A stretch of DNA of 64,000 bases, taken from assembly GCA_047967505.1 (NCBI GenBank), contig CM106538.1; one strand, given 5' to 3'. Both the position numbers and the translations under genes were made by a program. The notes beneath the pieces were generated by a model that worked only from the letters and a program-made list of their open reading frames with translations, had not been told where the DNA came from and searched no databases. Of the stretch, positions 22,843 to 35,170 are shown piece by piece. Positions within the stretch are counted from its first letter, which is position 1; every line of letters starts with the position of its first letter. The DNA is from Dipteris shenzhenensis. Its lineage: Eukaryota; Polypodiophyta; Polypodiopsida; Gleicheniales.

Positions 22843-23160
22843 GATTGGCTTGTCGGCCTAGTGGCTAGGGACCAAGGCTGGAGAGTGGGGGCAAAGTGGG
22901 CATGGCTTCAAGTCCTACATCATGCACAAGTGGGCATTTATTCTTGGTGAGTGCAAGTGGGAAATGGTAGGCGGTTGCGTGGCACTGCGACATGTGGAAG
23001 CACACGGTTGCTCTGTCCTATACACACATTTGCTCTCCCACCTACAATTAGGCAGAGTTCACACCATGTGCTCGGACATGGAGAAAAAGTGGAGGATAGG
23101 CTTCTAGTCCTACTTGGACCAATAGATGAGACAGGCTTACAAGATTCTTGGCCAATCATC
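22843..23160 (+). repeat. Possible tRNA-derived SINE
   Basis: A box-A-like phrase cggcctagtggc (22853-22864) and a box-B-like phrase ggcttcaagtcct (22903-22915) lie about 45 bp apart. This is the usual head of tRNA-derived SINEs. The body beyond is unrecognised and the right border is a guess. No flanking duplication was established. Confidence 0.4.
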
Positions 23161-26100
23161 TTTTAATGTAATAATGTGGCATCCTTCAATTGTATCATGA
23201 CCATCGGGTGGTGTGAACCACCTCTCCTAGTGGCAGCCATTTTCTTCCTCCGTGTCAGGGTAGATGGTGTGAACCCACTCTTAATCACGCCTACACATAG
23301 CATCTGCATGAATAATCTTGTCCTTCAAGGTTTAAATACACACATATGTCATAAGGAAACATGGCAATACACGATTCTCCCCCCCCCCCCGCGTGGCCCC
23401 AAAATGTAGTGGTTTTCTTCTCAAAATCCGTGGTTTTCCTTGAGCCAAAATGATGGTGCGAGTCAGTTGCTTTTTCCCTAATCTAAACTAGCCCTTTTGA
23501 ATTGGTTGTTGTTGGTAAAGCTGACCCGATTAAGCAAACTAATTTAGTTTGATTAATTAAAATTAAAATTTTGGTCTTTGTTTGAAGTAACCCTAAAATA
23601 TCCTTTGCTTGTACCTGTGGCTATGGACACCACATCTTTCTTTTATTCGTCATCTTGCTTGTGGAGCTTTAGTATATGAGGTTTTTTATGCTTATACGAT
23701 TTGGTGGCAATGTGTGTTTCAAATTGTTGGCAGTCTCTTAATGTTTTCATCCAATGATAAAAGTAGTTGCACTATCCACTTTGACTCTTTACACTATCGT
23801 AGGCTTATCTCTGAGTGGTAGCTTCATGTCCTCTTTTTCCACTTCATATTATGAATATAGTGTGGTTTGTTGGTGATTTATTGTAATTTGTGTGCAACGT
23901 TGAGGTTCAAAACGTAGATATGGAGGTGATTTTTAGCATTACGAGTGTTTTATCATTTTTAACAACTATAAAGAAAGTTATACACGAGATCATATCTCCT
24001 ATATTATTGCAGGCCTAATTTTAAGTGGCTATCTACCAAGGCTTCTTATCTTGCTACGTCTACATCAATTTTCAATCGTGTTTCGCTATTTCATATTTTA
24101 AATGCAGCGCTGTTTTGGTGTTAGCATGTAGAGTGGTTACTTGTCCAAATCCTTTTTTCTTTTGTGATTTCTAATAGCTATTGGTGTCTCCTCCTTATTT
24201 TGGAGGACATTTCTATTAATGGCTTAACTTAAGTGTTTACTTTCTGGCTTACCTGTTGCTATGTTATGGTGCTTTCGTTGTTCCTATTCTTTCTTTGGCA
24301 TAAGGTTATGGTTCCCCATCGAATACAACTGGCATGCTTTTTATATCTCATGTAGATCCACTTCTCTATATCTCAGTAAATCTTTATTTTTACACGGTAG
24401 TCTTCATGAAAAATATAATACATGAAGAGGAAATGAGAAAATAGAAAGGGAGTTGGTATAGCAGTGGCATATTTATTGCTCAATTGTCTAACCTTTTGAT
24501 TCCTTTCAATGTGATGTCTATGACGTGACTGGTTCTCATATAGTAGTTTCCTTCACACTATAAGTATCATGGTGATGTGCGAACATGGCAAATCTCTTCT
24601 TGGTTTTCATAATCTGGCCTATACATAGTCGTCCAAATTTAGACGAAGGTCTTTCAAGAATTATAGCTTTGGTCTTTTGCTCACTATGAACGCCTTGCTT
24701 TCCCTCTCTTCTACTGATTTGTTTTGCATCCATCTTAACTACCAAAGTTTGTGCCTTCTTAAGTGGTTCATAGCTTGTTAGCTTGCTAAAGACTTTGTAG
24801 TCTCTATCTTCTGTATCGTTGTTTTGTTGTCATCCATTAGTGATTCATTGTGAGTTAACCTGCCAAAGAGTGTGTAGCCTCCAACTTTTGCTATCATTCA
24901 TTTTTCGAGACATTTGCTAGTTCAAATTTGGTTCCACATTTTCGGTGTCTCTATAGAGACTTAGTGTGTAGTCTCTACCTTTTGGTATCATTGTTATGTT
25001 TGCGAAACGCTTGCAGTATTTCCATGTTCTCTTTGGTGCTTCAGATTGTGTTTCTTACTAAGAGTCGGTTGTGTAGTCATTTCAAAATGATCATTGTTCT
25101 ATGTTTCAATATGTTCTTCATCGTGATTCACCTTTCATTGGTTTTTTATCTCTTGAAATTTTGTAGAAAATTCCTCACATTTTTAGTGTGGCAAAACTTT
25201 CTTGTTTCATTTTAAAATGATTAGTTTATGTAATGATGTAATGATGCAAAATTTTGAAGTTCTTTATCTAAATATTTTAGTTTATGTAATGATGTAAAAC
25301 TTTGAAGTTCTTTATCTAAATATTTTGAGGAGTCTTCAAATATATTTGTACCCCTTTTCATCTTAAACGAAGCACAGTTCTATTCCAAGATATTTGTAAC
25401 CTGAAGGAATTTCAAGTGGAAATATTTCTAATCTATCTTCATTCTTAAATAAGCTCAGTTTATCTAGTATCTTTCTACTTTAAAAAGTAATGCAACTGGG
25501 AAAATGCATCTACCTTCATTATTCATTGTGGGCAATCAATTGTTATCTCAAATCTAAATTTATTTTAATGTCTTATAGCTCAATTCATTTCAGCATCTTT
25601 GTAATTTGAAGGTAATGCAATTGGAAATATATTTGCAATTGATTATAGCATGTTTCTTGTTTGAAGGGAAATTCAATTGAAATGTATGTCTATATTCATT
25701 GTTCATTAGTGGCTGTAAATTATAATCGCAAGAAGCTTGGTATATTGCAATATCCCCTAGATTTAACTCCAAAAAAAAGTACTTTTGTTATTGATTGTTG
25801 GCTTTTAATTGCCAATTGTATCTTCAAATTTGTGTGTCATGATTTGAAAAAATACCTTCTTACCACTTTTACAACAGATGTTAAAGTTTGTTAAAAGTTT
25901 ATTAGATCATATCCTGAAAACAAATACGTATTCTCATGCATTTCTTATATATTGCATTATCATATTAAACTAGATGCTCTCAAGAGAAGCATTGTTTCAT
26001 GTTATCATAAAAACAATCTTGTGAATGAAGAAAATGAAAACTATTGGAGCAAAGAGTTCTTCAATGTGGAGATTTTTCAAAAGTTGTCCACAACTAACAA

Positions 26101-26900
26101 ACAAATATAAATACTTGAACCTATTTAACAACCAAGAATTTTTCTTCTCTCTACTTGACACATACGTTTTGGAAGATATTGTCGTACTTTCTCATTCAAA
26201 TTTGAAATTTACCATGCAAACTTTGATGTGAGATTTCAAGTAATAGAAAGTATACATAAGCCCGATAAGCCATTTAAAATTCAACTAGTCATTATATATC
26301 CAACTATGTGTGTTTTTCCTTGTAGTTATACAAAAGGTTTTAAAAAAAGGAAGACAGGGACTAAAGAAATGGAAGCTTGTTTACCTGAGATATGTGAACC
26401 TAACAAAAAGAAAGAACAATCTCTCATATGAAATTCAAAAAATGCATATACATGAAGAAGAAAATATAAGCAAACCAACAACTAATTTTGAGAAAAAACA
26501 TATAAATGAGATATGTAAGAATTGTATTAATTGTAATTGGATATATTTTCAAAATGATCAATCCATAGAAGAAAGGGTGGTTTTGGTCAAAGCTTAGCGA
26601 CAATTTTATGATATCACTACTATGGTAAGAGGAGAGTAAGGGCATCAAAACTTGACTAGATTGTGAATTTAGTGATATCAATGTACACATTAGCTATTGT
26701 TTGGGCCATCAAATGATATGGGGAGTTATAAGGCAATACATTGGACTAACTCATGAAATCGGTGCGGCATCTTAACCAGCTACCACTTAAAGAATGTGAA
26801 AGAGCATCCGCCACTTCATTAAATGTCCTAAGATGATATAAAATTATAAAATTGTAGTGCTAAGGCAATAATCCCCAATGAGCAATTTGTCTATGTAAAT
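23161..26900. other. AT-rich DNA without recognisable genes
   Basis: Open frames here are short and low in complexity, including a hydrophobic one at 24928-25215 with no family signature. A run of ten Cs lies at about 23381-23390. A tandem duplication of about 55 bp lies at 25222-25326. Phrases such as tctctacc and tttgtgtagtctc recur between 24770 and 25080. Confidence 0.45.
25222..25326. repeat. Tandem duplication, unit about 50-57 bp
   Basis: The segment from tagtttatgtaatgatg to taaatatttt occurs twice back to back. The first copy has an extra taatgatg. Confidence 0.85.
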
Positions 26901-26928
26901 GCCTTTATTTAATTAGACTTGTGAAATC

Positions 26929-27950
26929 TCAAACTTGCTGCCATAGACATATGCGTGCGTTTTTTGTGATGGCCCAGACAATTACAAGACACTCAAGTTT
27001 GGTTGCCAAATACCTTGTCTCTAAGCTTAAGAGTGATCTACTCAAGTAGGCAATCAGTCTCAAATTATTGTCATCATCTTTTTGTAGCAAAATTGTGTCC
27101 GACCCTTGATCCAAAAGCGTCTTGTGTGAATCAAAATGGCTTGCTCGTATCTAGATGTCTTAATATTGCATCCTCTTTGAGAATGCATAAATTGCATCAA
27201 ACAATTGCTGAAATCCCTAAGACCAAATGAACTTTGCATTCACAATAAAAAGATTTTGTGATGATGTGGTTGCCATTGTGGCATGAATTTGGAACTAAAT
27301 ATGGCCAAGCCTAGAAATCATTTTATTTGTTGTGACACTTGGTATGTTTGTAATGCTTGAACTTCCTTTAGATCTGGTAACACTCCTTCTTGAGAGATAA
27401 TGAATCCTAAATATTTGAGACTTGATTTTAGCCCATTTATATTTTTGCAAATTGAACTTGAGATTATATTGGTGTAGCAATCATAGAACTTATTCGAGAA
27501 CTGCATGATGCTCCTCCCAAGTCTATAAAATGATAAGCACATCATCTGATACACCAACATTTTGCCTTTGAGTATCATGTCATGCAAAACAAAATTCATC
27601 AAATGCTAAAAGTACTAGGGGATTATTTAAGCCAAATGGCATAACTTTGAAATAATATAAACCAAAAGGAGTGCAAAATTCTATTTTTTGATGAGCTTAC
27701 TTGCCAACCAAAATTTTCCAATATCTAGAATTTAAAAAATTGAGTTTGCCAAAGAATCAAGAATATCATCCAATCATGGAAGAGAGTAATCATCATGTAC
27801 TATTACTTTGTTGAGTGGTCGAAAATCGACATAGAACTAGTATGTATCATTTGCTTTTTTGACTAGGTGAGACTCACATCCCCATGGGCTTTTTGAATGG
27901 TTGATGATACGATCTTGCAACATGGAAGTTATGCGTTTCCTCAAAATCTA
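26929..27950 (-). pseudogene. Ty3/gypsy reverse transcriptase-RNase H remnant
   Basis: Minus-strand reading from 27950 downward gives SPWGCESHLV and DFRPLNKVIVHDDYSLP (RT start). Next comes a frame-shifted VSDDVLII (the YxDD site) near 27540, then YLGFIISQEGVLPD near 27390. RNase H with IAYLSRSLLSLETRY follows at 26929-27114. Multiple stops and frame changes show long decay. No LTR or integrase was found beside it. Confidence 0.8.
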
Positions 27951-28160
27951 AATTTCTTTGAGGGAATTTCTTTGTTGCAATGTTGAGATAGGTTTTAAAA
28001 ACATCATATTAATAATTTTGGAAAAATCCCAATATTTTGGGAAAATGAAATGGGGAGAGAGGAACTTATATTCTTCCATTTTAGGATTTCTTCCTCATAT
28101 TGTTCTCATCTTTCTAGCCCATATTTATCTTAGCTCAAGAATGTTAATTTTGTTAATTTT

Positions 28161-28405
28161 GGGAATCTCTTGTTTCATTAATAGTGGCTCTTGGTTTTGT
28201 TATTTTATAGAATGTATATATTGTTTCATTAATTATGGGAATCTCTTATTTCATTAAGAGTGGCTCTTTGGTTTTGTTATTTTAGAGAATGTATGCATTG
28301 TTTCATTAATTTTGGGAATCTCTTATTTCATTAATAGCTATTGGATCTTTGGTTTGTTGTCTTACAAAACATATCCATTGTTTCATTTATTTTGGGAATG
28401 ATGAA
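28161..28405. repeat. Minisatellite, unit 76-80 bp, about three copies
   Basis: The phrase gggaatctct recurs at 28161, 28237 and 28314, with a degenerate copy at 28394. In between are ttcattaatagtggctc and ggttttgttattttag. AT-rich and non-coding. Confidence 0.85.
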
Positions 28406-28680
28406 TATGATCTTTATTTATATCGATAAATTTATTTATTGACAAAATGTGAGATGTTTCATTAATTTTGGAAATGGACTCTTGTCACATGTAAACTCCA
28501 TTTTTTTTAAATTGCAACAATCTACAAGTCACCTACACACCTTTCTTTAATATTTGATAGTGAAAACATGAAAAATATTGCATACTAGAGGTTTTAACCA
28601 TGACTTAAATAATTAACATAGGATTTTGTTGGATGTAAAGATACACCATTTTTTTGGAACTTGCCCTTGTCATTCATTAG

Positions 28681-28825
28681 AACAATGTTAAGTGTTACAC
28701 ACCCAACCATATTACAAAACAAAGACAACTAGTTTAACTCCTTAGCCAAATAAACAGTGTTAAGTGTTACACACTCGACCATATTACAAAAACAAAGATA
28801 GCTAGTTTAACTCCTTAGCCAAATA
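28681..28825. repeat. Tandem duplication, unit 72 bp
   Basis: Two copies start at 28681 and 28753, each containing gttaagtgttacacac and ctagtttaactccttagcc, with a few substitutions between them. Confidence 0.9.
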
Positions 28826-29989
28826 TTAAAGACAGAAACAAGTTTAGATCGTTGAATTTTACTCAATTCACACTCTTATTGACTCCTCCATCAACTCCTA
28901 CTAGGCTTGCTTCTAGTTTCTCATGCATAATACATGGAATTTTGGTCTTCTTGGGCTTCTTCCCTCCTTTTAGTGTCCAACTCTATACTATAGAGTCTAC
29001 TTGCTCCCAAAAAAAAGGATCCTTCTCGTTGCACATCCAAAAAATATTCTAATAATTTGGATACACTTCTTCCTCATTTGCATTCTTCTTACTCAGATGG
29101 CATTTCCACTACTCATGCTTTGCTCTTCAAATCTTTGTGCCTTCCAATTCACATCCTTGTCTAATGGACCAATATTTGTAGAGGTTGCAATTGGACCTTT
29201 TGACCTAGTGACCACTTGGGCTTCCACTATGTCTAGTAGCTCAGCTACAACTGCTCAGCATTCTGGATCAACTTCTTTTTGTTCCATATTAGTTTTGAGG
29301 AATTTCAAATGTTCAGCCCAAACTGGACAAATCAGAGCAGATATGATTCTCTCCATGGCAGGGAATTGGTATTTTCAATGGTCACATTTAGGTCTCCATA
29401 TTTTTGTCAATATGAGCACTCGTATTAGTGTCAATATTATCATCAACAACCAATGTTTTGGTGGTCAACATCCAACCCAAAATGCTATACATAGTGTCAG
29501 TATTTCAATCAATAATCAACAAAAATACCAACACTAATGTATAATATAACCATGACTCCAAAATGCTTGCCACATCATGTTCTCTCAACTATACCAATCA
29601 TCTTCACATCCAGATTCTTCTACAGATCAGCACACAATCCATGGTGACATATGACATGTCAAAATGTGGTCATACACATATAGTTGTTTGCATAATCATC
29701 GTATAGTTGATTAGTCTTTGATCCAAGTGCACTTCTTATTTTTTGTCATTCTTCCCTCATCCCTTTAGCATATTTTTTGGGTTTTATTCCCAAAAGTGAA
29801 GGATGACCTACAAGTTAAGAGGAGGAAATGCATAGTTACGTACAAGATTTACTAAATTGTATACTCATTGTATAGACTTTCCTTATGTAGTCACTATGCT
29901 CACACATGAACATACTACCCTAATTTTGTTCTTCTTTATCTTTTAGATTTGGTTGCTATCAAAATCCATAAATTGCCTAATATACAACC

Positions 29990-30720
29990 TCACAAAATAC
30001 ATACATAGCACGATAGATGCCCTCTCAAAAGAATTGTTCTCCTTGATTTAAGTTTGTTTTACCTCAATCTTATTCACTCTCCTCGATTCTTAATGTATTT
30101 CTCATTTTCTATGATGTAAAGACTCCATTATATTTTATATCCTATAGTTTATGGGAAAGTTAGGAGGCCTAACCTCCTATGAACATCAATCCAATATGTA
30201 CAAATTTCAATGCATAAATCCATCCAAGCTATTTTGCGCTACTCATTGCATGTGGGGATTCCTTCTCCTTACTTCCCTCTATCTTGATGGATATTTTCCA
30301 TCAAGAGTAAATGAAGTATAGATAAATAGCATGCCAAACCTTCAAAAAACACATACATGGCATGATGGGACCTCCCTATTTTGGACTTTTTTAAATTTGT
30401 TTTACCTCATCTTGTTCACTCTTTTCAATTCCTAATTTAATTCTTATTTTCTATCATCTCAAGACCCTTTGAAATTCCATTGGAGTTTATGCCTTATAAG
30501 GTAAGCCAAAGTTTAGATGGGGGACCTCTTGGAGACATAACTCAACTCTAATACATGCATCCTTCTCTAAGAAAAGTATCCACTTTGCATGTGGGGATCC
30601 CTTCTCCTTTCTTCTCTTTATGTTGATGGGACATCGTCCACCAAGAGTGAATGAAGTTGAGATAAATAATCTACTAAGAATGCATAGAACATACACATGG
30701 CATGATGAGAGTAATTCCAC
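29990..30720. repeat. Direct repeats of about 340-350 bp
   Basis: Related blocks carry acatacatggcatgatggga (ends at 30370, again near 30710 and a weaker copy near 30010) and tgcatgtggggat (30249 and 30588). They also share a phrase about a hairpin-like gatgg...ccatc(a)agag. Spacing is 339-352 bp. Copies are diverged and non-coding. Confidence 0.7.
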
Positions 30721-33700
30721 AATCTTTTTGAATTGATCAAATTGAATCATCCCTAACGTCGGAGTACAACTGGTCCCATTTACATTTCTCATTTTCTTTC
30801 CTAAACCTTTAAAAGGCAATTTTGATGTTTAATATGCCTAATTTCTCTTTACAAATAATTTTTTGTTTAAAAAAGAAGACAACATAACCTTGAGTATTGA
30901 TGGAAAAGTTGTTGGAGAAGGATCTATCAATTCGAATGACCCTATTGCCATTATTACTTTATAATGCTTTCAAGAGCAGAGTAGGGTTTCCATGATTATT
31001 GAAAAGGCATTAATTAAGGATGCCATGCATCCTTACCAACTAGAGGTCTTCATTCTTAGAGTAGGCAATTCAATCTTTTGTCATGTAAGACATATGTAGT
31101 GTTTGTAGGAAGCATATGGATCAAGGGAAGCTTACCATAAATTCAAGAAAAACACATGATGATTGAGGAGTGATTGGGTTTATCCAAAGGTTCTTCTTTG
31201 GTCCTTTGATCATACACAACTTATTCTTGAGGGTGAGGGACACATCTTGTTAGCATAACCCCATGAGACAATTGAGTATGAGGAGTTTGGAAATGCTCCA
31301 AGTTGGTATCACTATCTCTAAAACTTATGCAAACTAGCTCATTTATCAATTTGACACTATGGCCCATGTGGTGGAAAACCTTGATATTCAACTTATTAAA
31401 TGGACAATAACACATGTGACATTGGAAAACGGTAGCAATCTTGCTAACCAACAAAAAGAGGATGACTTGGGTTTTTAGTTACACGAATAAGATATGTTAA
31501 GAACTACACATAGATAACTTTGAAAAATCTTCAAAAGTTATAGGGAAAAGAAAATATACAATGGTCAACTATGAATTGAAAGCTACTTCATAATGAGAGT
31601 AGCTCAAAGTTGTCAAAAGTTCCATGTCTCTTAATGTCTACAAGCATTCATGTAGTTTGTCATTGATTGTTGTGATAATAATTGTTGCAAGAATGTGGAG
31701 AGGAAAATGATTCACAAAGCTCGATAAAATACTAGAGACAAAACTCATCTAATAGAGTCACATATGTATATAACATACTTCAAGCATCACAAAAGAAGGA
31801 AGGAAATGAAAGGGGTATATCTATGCTATTTTGTGAAGAAACTGTGGAAAAGCATGGTACACAAGACATGGAATATCAAAGGCTTCCTTTCATATGTACA
31901 AATATTCTTATGAGATATGGCTAGGGAAGCAAGTCATGGAAACAGAGGGATAATACAACCATCGGAACTTGTGTATATGGCCAAAGCAATCATCTAAGAC
32001 TCCGTAGACAACAATTATGCCTCATAGAAGTAGAACTACATTTGAGGGAGATAGGGACAATCCACATGTTTTGCAAGAGTTTTTAAGCAACAATATATCT
32101 TTCATTAGCCAACATCATGCTATTAGGTCACAAAAGTATTTCACTCTACACTTAGTAGACTTTGGAGAACAATTTGTAAGTAAGCGTCACTTTGCAAATC
32201 TAGCTCATTTTCAAAATGCAACAATTGTACTTCAATGCAAATGAAGTTGGAATCAACCAAAGTGGTACAAGATTGTGCACATTTGTTCATGGAAAATAGA
32301 AAACACATGCTTGCACAAATGATATGTTGCAATTTGTATCATTCTTGGAAGCAAACATCGTAGCAAGTATGTGTGCATTATTCAAGCTAAAATGGATAAA
32401 TAAAGACATGCATACCTTGGCTAGTGCCCATCCTTGTGTCATGTTATAAAAAAAATTTATTTCCTTGATAGAATACTAGTTCATCCAATAAGATCATTTT
32501 GCAATGGGATATCGGCCTCTTGATCCATACTTCACAATAGCATCACTTGCAAGATGCTTGAGGCATTTAGAGAACCCTGATGGATGTCAAAAGAGATTTT
32601 AACTTTTAAAGGGGTGCCACAACCCCCCATTTTTGGTAGCTTGCTATCAATGGATGCATATGATATTCATCAATTGTTGTAAAATAACTATAAAAAAGAT
32701 GGAGGAAACACTAGAGTACCCATGAATGTCAAAGTGTTTTTTTCAATTTGAAAATATACCTATGAATATTCATTGATCCTCTCTGCTACAAGTTGTTATG
32801 TGACTATGACTATGCAACATCCTAGTCAACTATAAAATGGTAGTTTTAATGCCCTATCAAGAGTTTTGTCCTTGTAACTTGACAATTGTGGTTTTGGAAA
32901 CAAAAACCAATATCTTTTTGCATTTCTCTCCCTTCTCATTGCAAGGGGCATATCTAAGGTTGTGCATCAAGGATTCCTAATGGTTGGCTACACACATGAG
33001 TAAGTTGATGCAATGTTCAGTAAGCCTTTTGAAAGGCTTTGATCAAATTGTGTGTTCTCTTTTTGCCATCTGATGGATGGAAACAAACTTGGCATTAGGG
33101 GGCAGCGCCAGGCTCTTAGCATTGAAAGCTTAGTTGATGAATATAAGTTTTGGTAATAATTGGAAATGCCCTATTATTTTCTTCATGTTTCTCCAACAAC
33201 ACCCACTAACTTTCTTCTCATTAGGCTCAAACCACTCAACCGAACTAGCTGGTTAGATTAACTAGGTGTCTCTATGATAAGGAGCGATTGCCAAGAATAA
33301 TCTCATTGATTAAATACTAGAATCTGGGAATTGGGATGGACAAAGAGGCTTAATAACCTATTTCCCAACCTTTTTTCCAAGTCAGCTTATCTTGCATATG
33401 TAAAACCTTATATGCATATAACCTAAGTTTCCATCATTGGTCAAAAATATAATTTTGGATTTGATACTTTCAAATTGGAAGGAGTTACTTTTATATGCCT
33501 AAATCTAGATAGAATGTACTATTTGCTTGATAGATTATTTGATGTATTTCAAACTATGTGTTTTACTCATGCACCTTTAGATTTTTTATTTTAAAAAATG
33601 CAATATGTAAATTAAATCTATTATTTATTATTATGAGATTATTTTTAACATTTAAAAAAAAAGATCAAAAGTAGAAGATAATGATGACTAAGCAAGAGAA

Positions 33701-34140
33701 GGCAACGTAGAAGAAGAAGAAGAAGAACCTAAAGCAACTATAGAAACCTAAAATTAAACAAAGAAATTCAATTTCAATGACAAATTACATCAATCATGTT
33801 AGCAAGGCATGTCTAACTAAACTACTATACAAAAAAGAAACAATTCGATAAGAATAAGAATAAGAATAAGAAAGGGCAACTCATACTTGGAACTACTCCA
33901 TGTGCAATTATAATAAGAAATTCAATGGATTGCAAAACATGATGATCTTAGTTACATTATCTCAAGACGTATGAAGGTCATCCTCTCTTAGTACTCAATC
34001 AAGTCTCAAACTATCACATAAGTCTCAAAACAACTAAATGCGTCTTAAGTTCGAACAGTAGCTCATTGGTTCTCTTATATATTTAACTATCACAAGAACA
34101 ATGCTAAGTTCTCTAGCACAATTTATGGCAAATCCCAAAC
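30721..34140. other. AT-rich DNA; possible Copia tail near 32990-33110, otherwise unrecognised
   Basis: Near 32990 the plus strand gives a degraded THE-VDAMFSKPF, which resembles the end of Copia RNase H, followed by DGNKLGIRG. The rest shows no recognisable motif. An (agaata)n microsatellite lies at about 33851-33875. Confidence 0.35.
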
Positions 34141-34149
34141 AATATCATC

Positions 34150-34748
34150 AGAATATAGCCAAGAAAGGTACATTAGAGGTACAAAAAAGTTTGGAATAGA
34201 ATATAGAGGCAGTGATCTAAGGTTACATGGATATTATGGAAGTGAGGAGACCTTCAGATCCACACAAGGATATTCATTTTTCCTTGGTCAAGGTGCAATA
34301 TCATGGTTATCCAACAAACAATTAACTATTTTTTTGTCTTCAATAGAAACAAAATATAGGGCTCTCATAATAGGAGCATGTGAGCCCCCATGTGAGGTTA
34401 TATGACTAGAAGACTATTGTTAGAAATATATTATTTTGATGACATAAAGCCAACAGCCATATCTTGTAATAATCAATCGGCTCAAGCCTTAGCCAAGAAT
34501 CTTGTAATAATCAATCGGCTTAAGCCTTAGCCAAGAATCTAGTGTCTAATCCAAGGACAAAGTACATTGATGTCAAAGAGCTCATCACAAAAAGAGTATT
34601 ACTTTGTGACATCACATTGCAAAAATGTGACAGCAAAGATAATGTTGTAGACATTTTTACCAAACCACTTGGGAAAGAGCTTTTTGAGAAACATCAACTT
34701 ACTCTTAGCTTGACTCAGAGGAAGGAAATTCCCAACAAGGAGGTGTGA
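34150..34748 (+). pseudogene. Copia RNase H C-terminal remnant
   Basis: Plus strand: RYIRGTKKFGIEYRGSD, then STQGYSFFLGQGAISWLSNK and SSIETKYRAL, the Copia RNase H core. A later frame has NPRTKYIDVKELI and NVVDIFTKPLGKELFEKH, its end. A 38-bp tandem duplication (34463-34538) and several frame changes break it. The 3' LTR of the same element probably begins at about 34840 with TGTTGAGGAGCATCTCAAC. Confidence 0.8.
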
Positions 34749-34839
34749 TGGACTTAATATTCAGTCCTTCTTTATTCCCCATAATCATCACGTTGAGGCA
34801 AGGTCCACTTCATGCTCTTGATCTTGAGGGAAGGTGTTG

Positions 34840-35170
34840 AGGAGCATCTCAACATTATGTTTTATATTGGTTTTATATTGTACATAAGCACTAAAACCAT
34901 GAAGGAAAAAGGGTTGGAAACCTTAACCCTAACCTAACCCTAGAGGGTTTTATATATTCATTCTCTACAACCCCATGTTTTATATGGGTTTTATATTGTA
35001 CATAAGCACTAGGAAAAAGGTTGGAAACCTTAACCCTAACCCTAACCCTAGATGGTTTTATATATTCATTCTCTACAACTAACTTAGTATAGTACACTTA
35101 GTTGTCTATAGTAGTGCCATTTCTCCTCCTTTCCCTTCTTCTCCTCTCTCTCTTCATATTTTATCAGGAA
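34840..35170 (+). repeat. Probable Copia 3' LTR with internal 118-bp tandem duplication
   Basis: The sequence after the RNase H remnant begins TGTTGAGGAGC behind a purine-rich run, as an LTR would. It holds two copies of a 118-bp unit (from about 34858 and 34976), each with ggttttatattgtacataag and a short CCCTAA array. The right end is uncertain. Confidence 0.55.

Noticed and set aside
24928-25215. Hydrophobic 95-residue frame resembling a membrane protein
   Set aside because: AT-rich composition gives Leu/Phe-rich translations; no family motif or neighbours to support it.
28161-28405. CRISPR-like array
   Set aside because: Eukaryotic nuclear context; the whole unit repeats without unique spacers.
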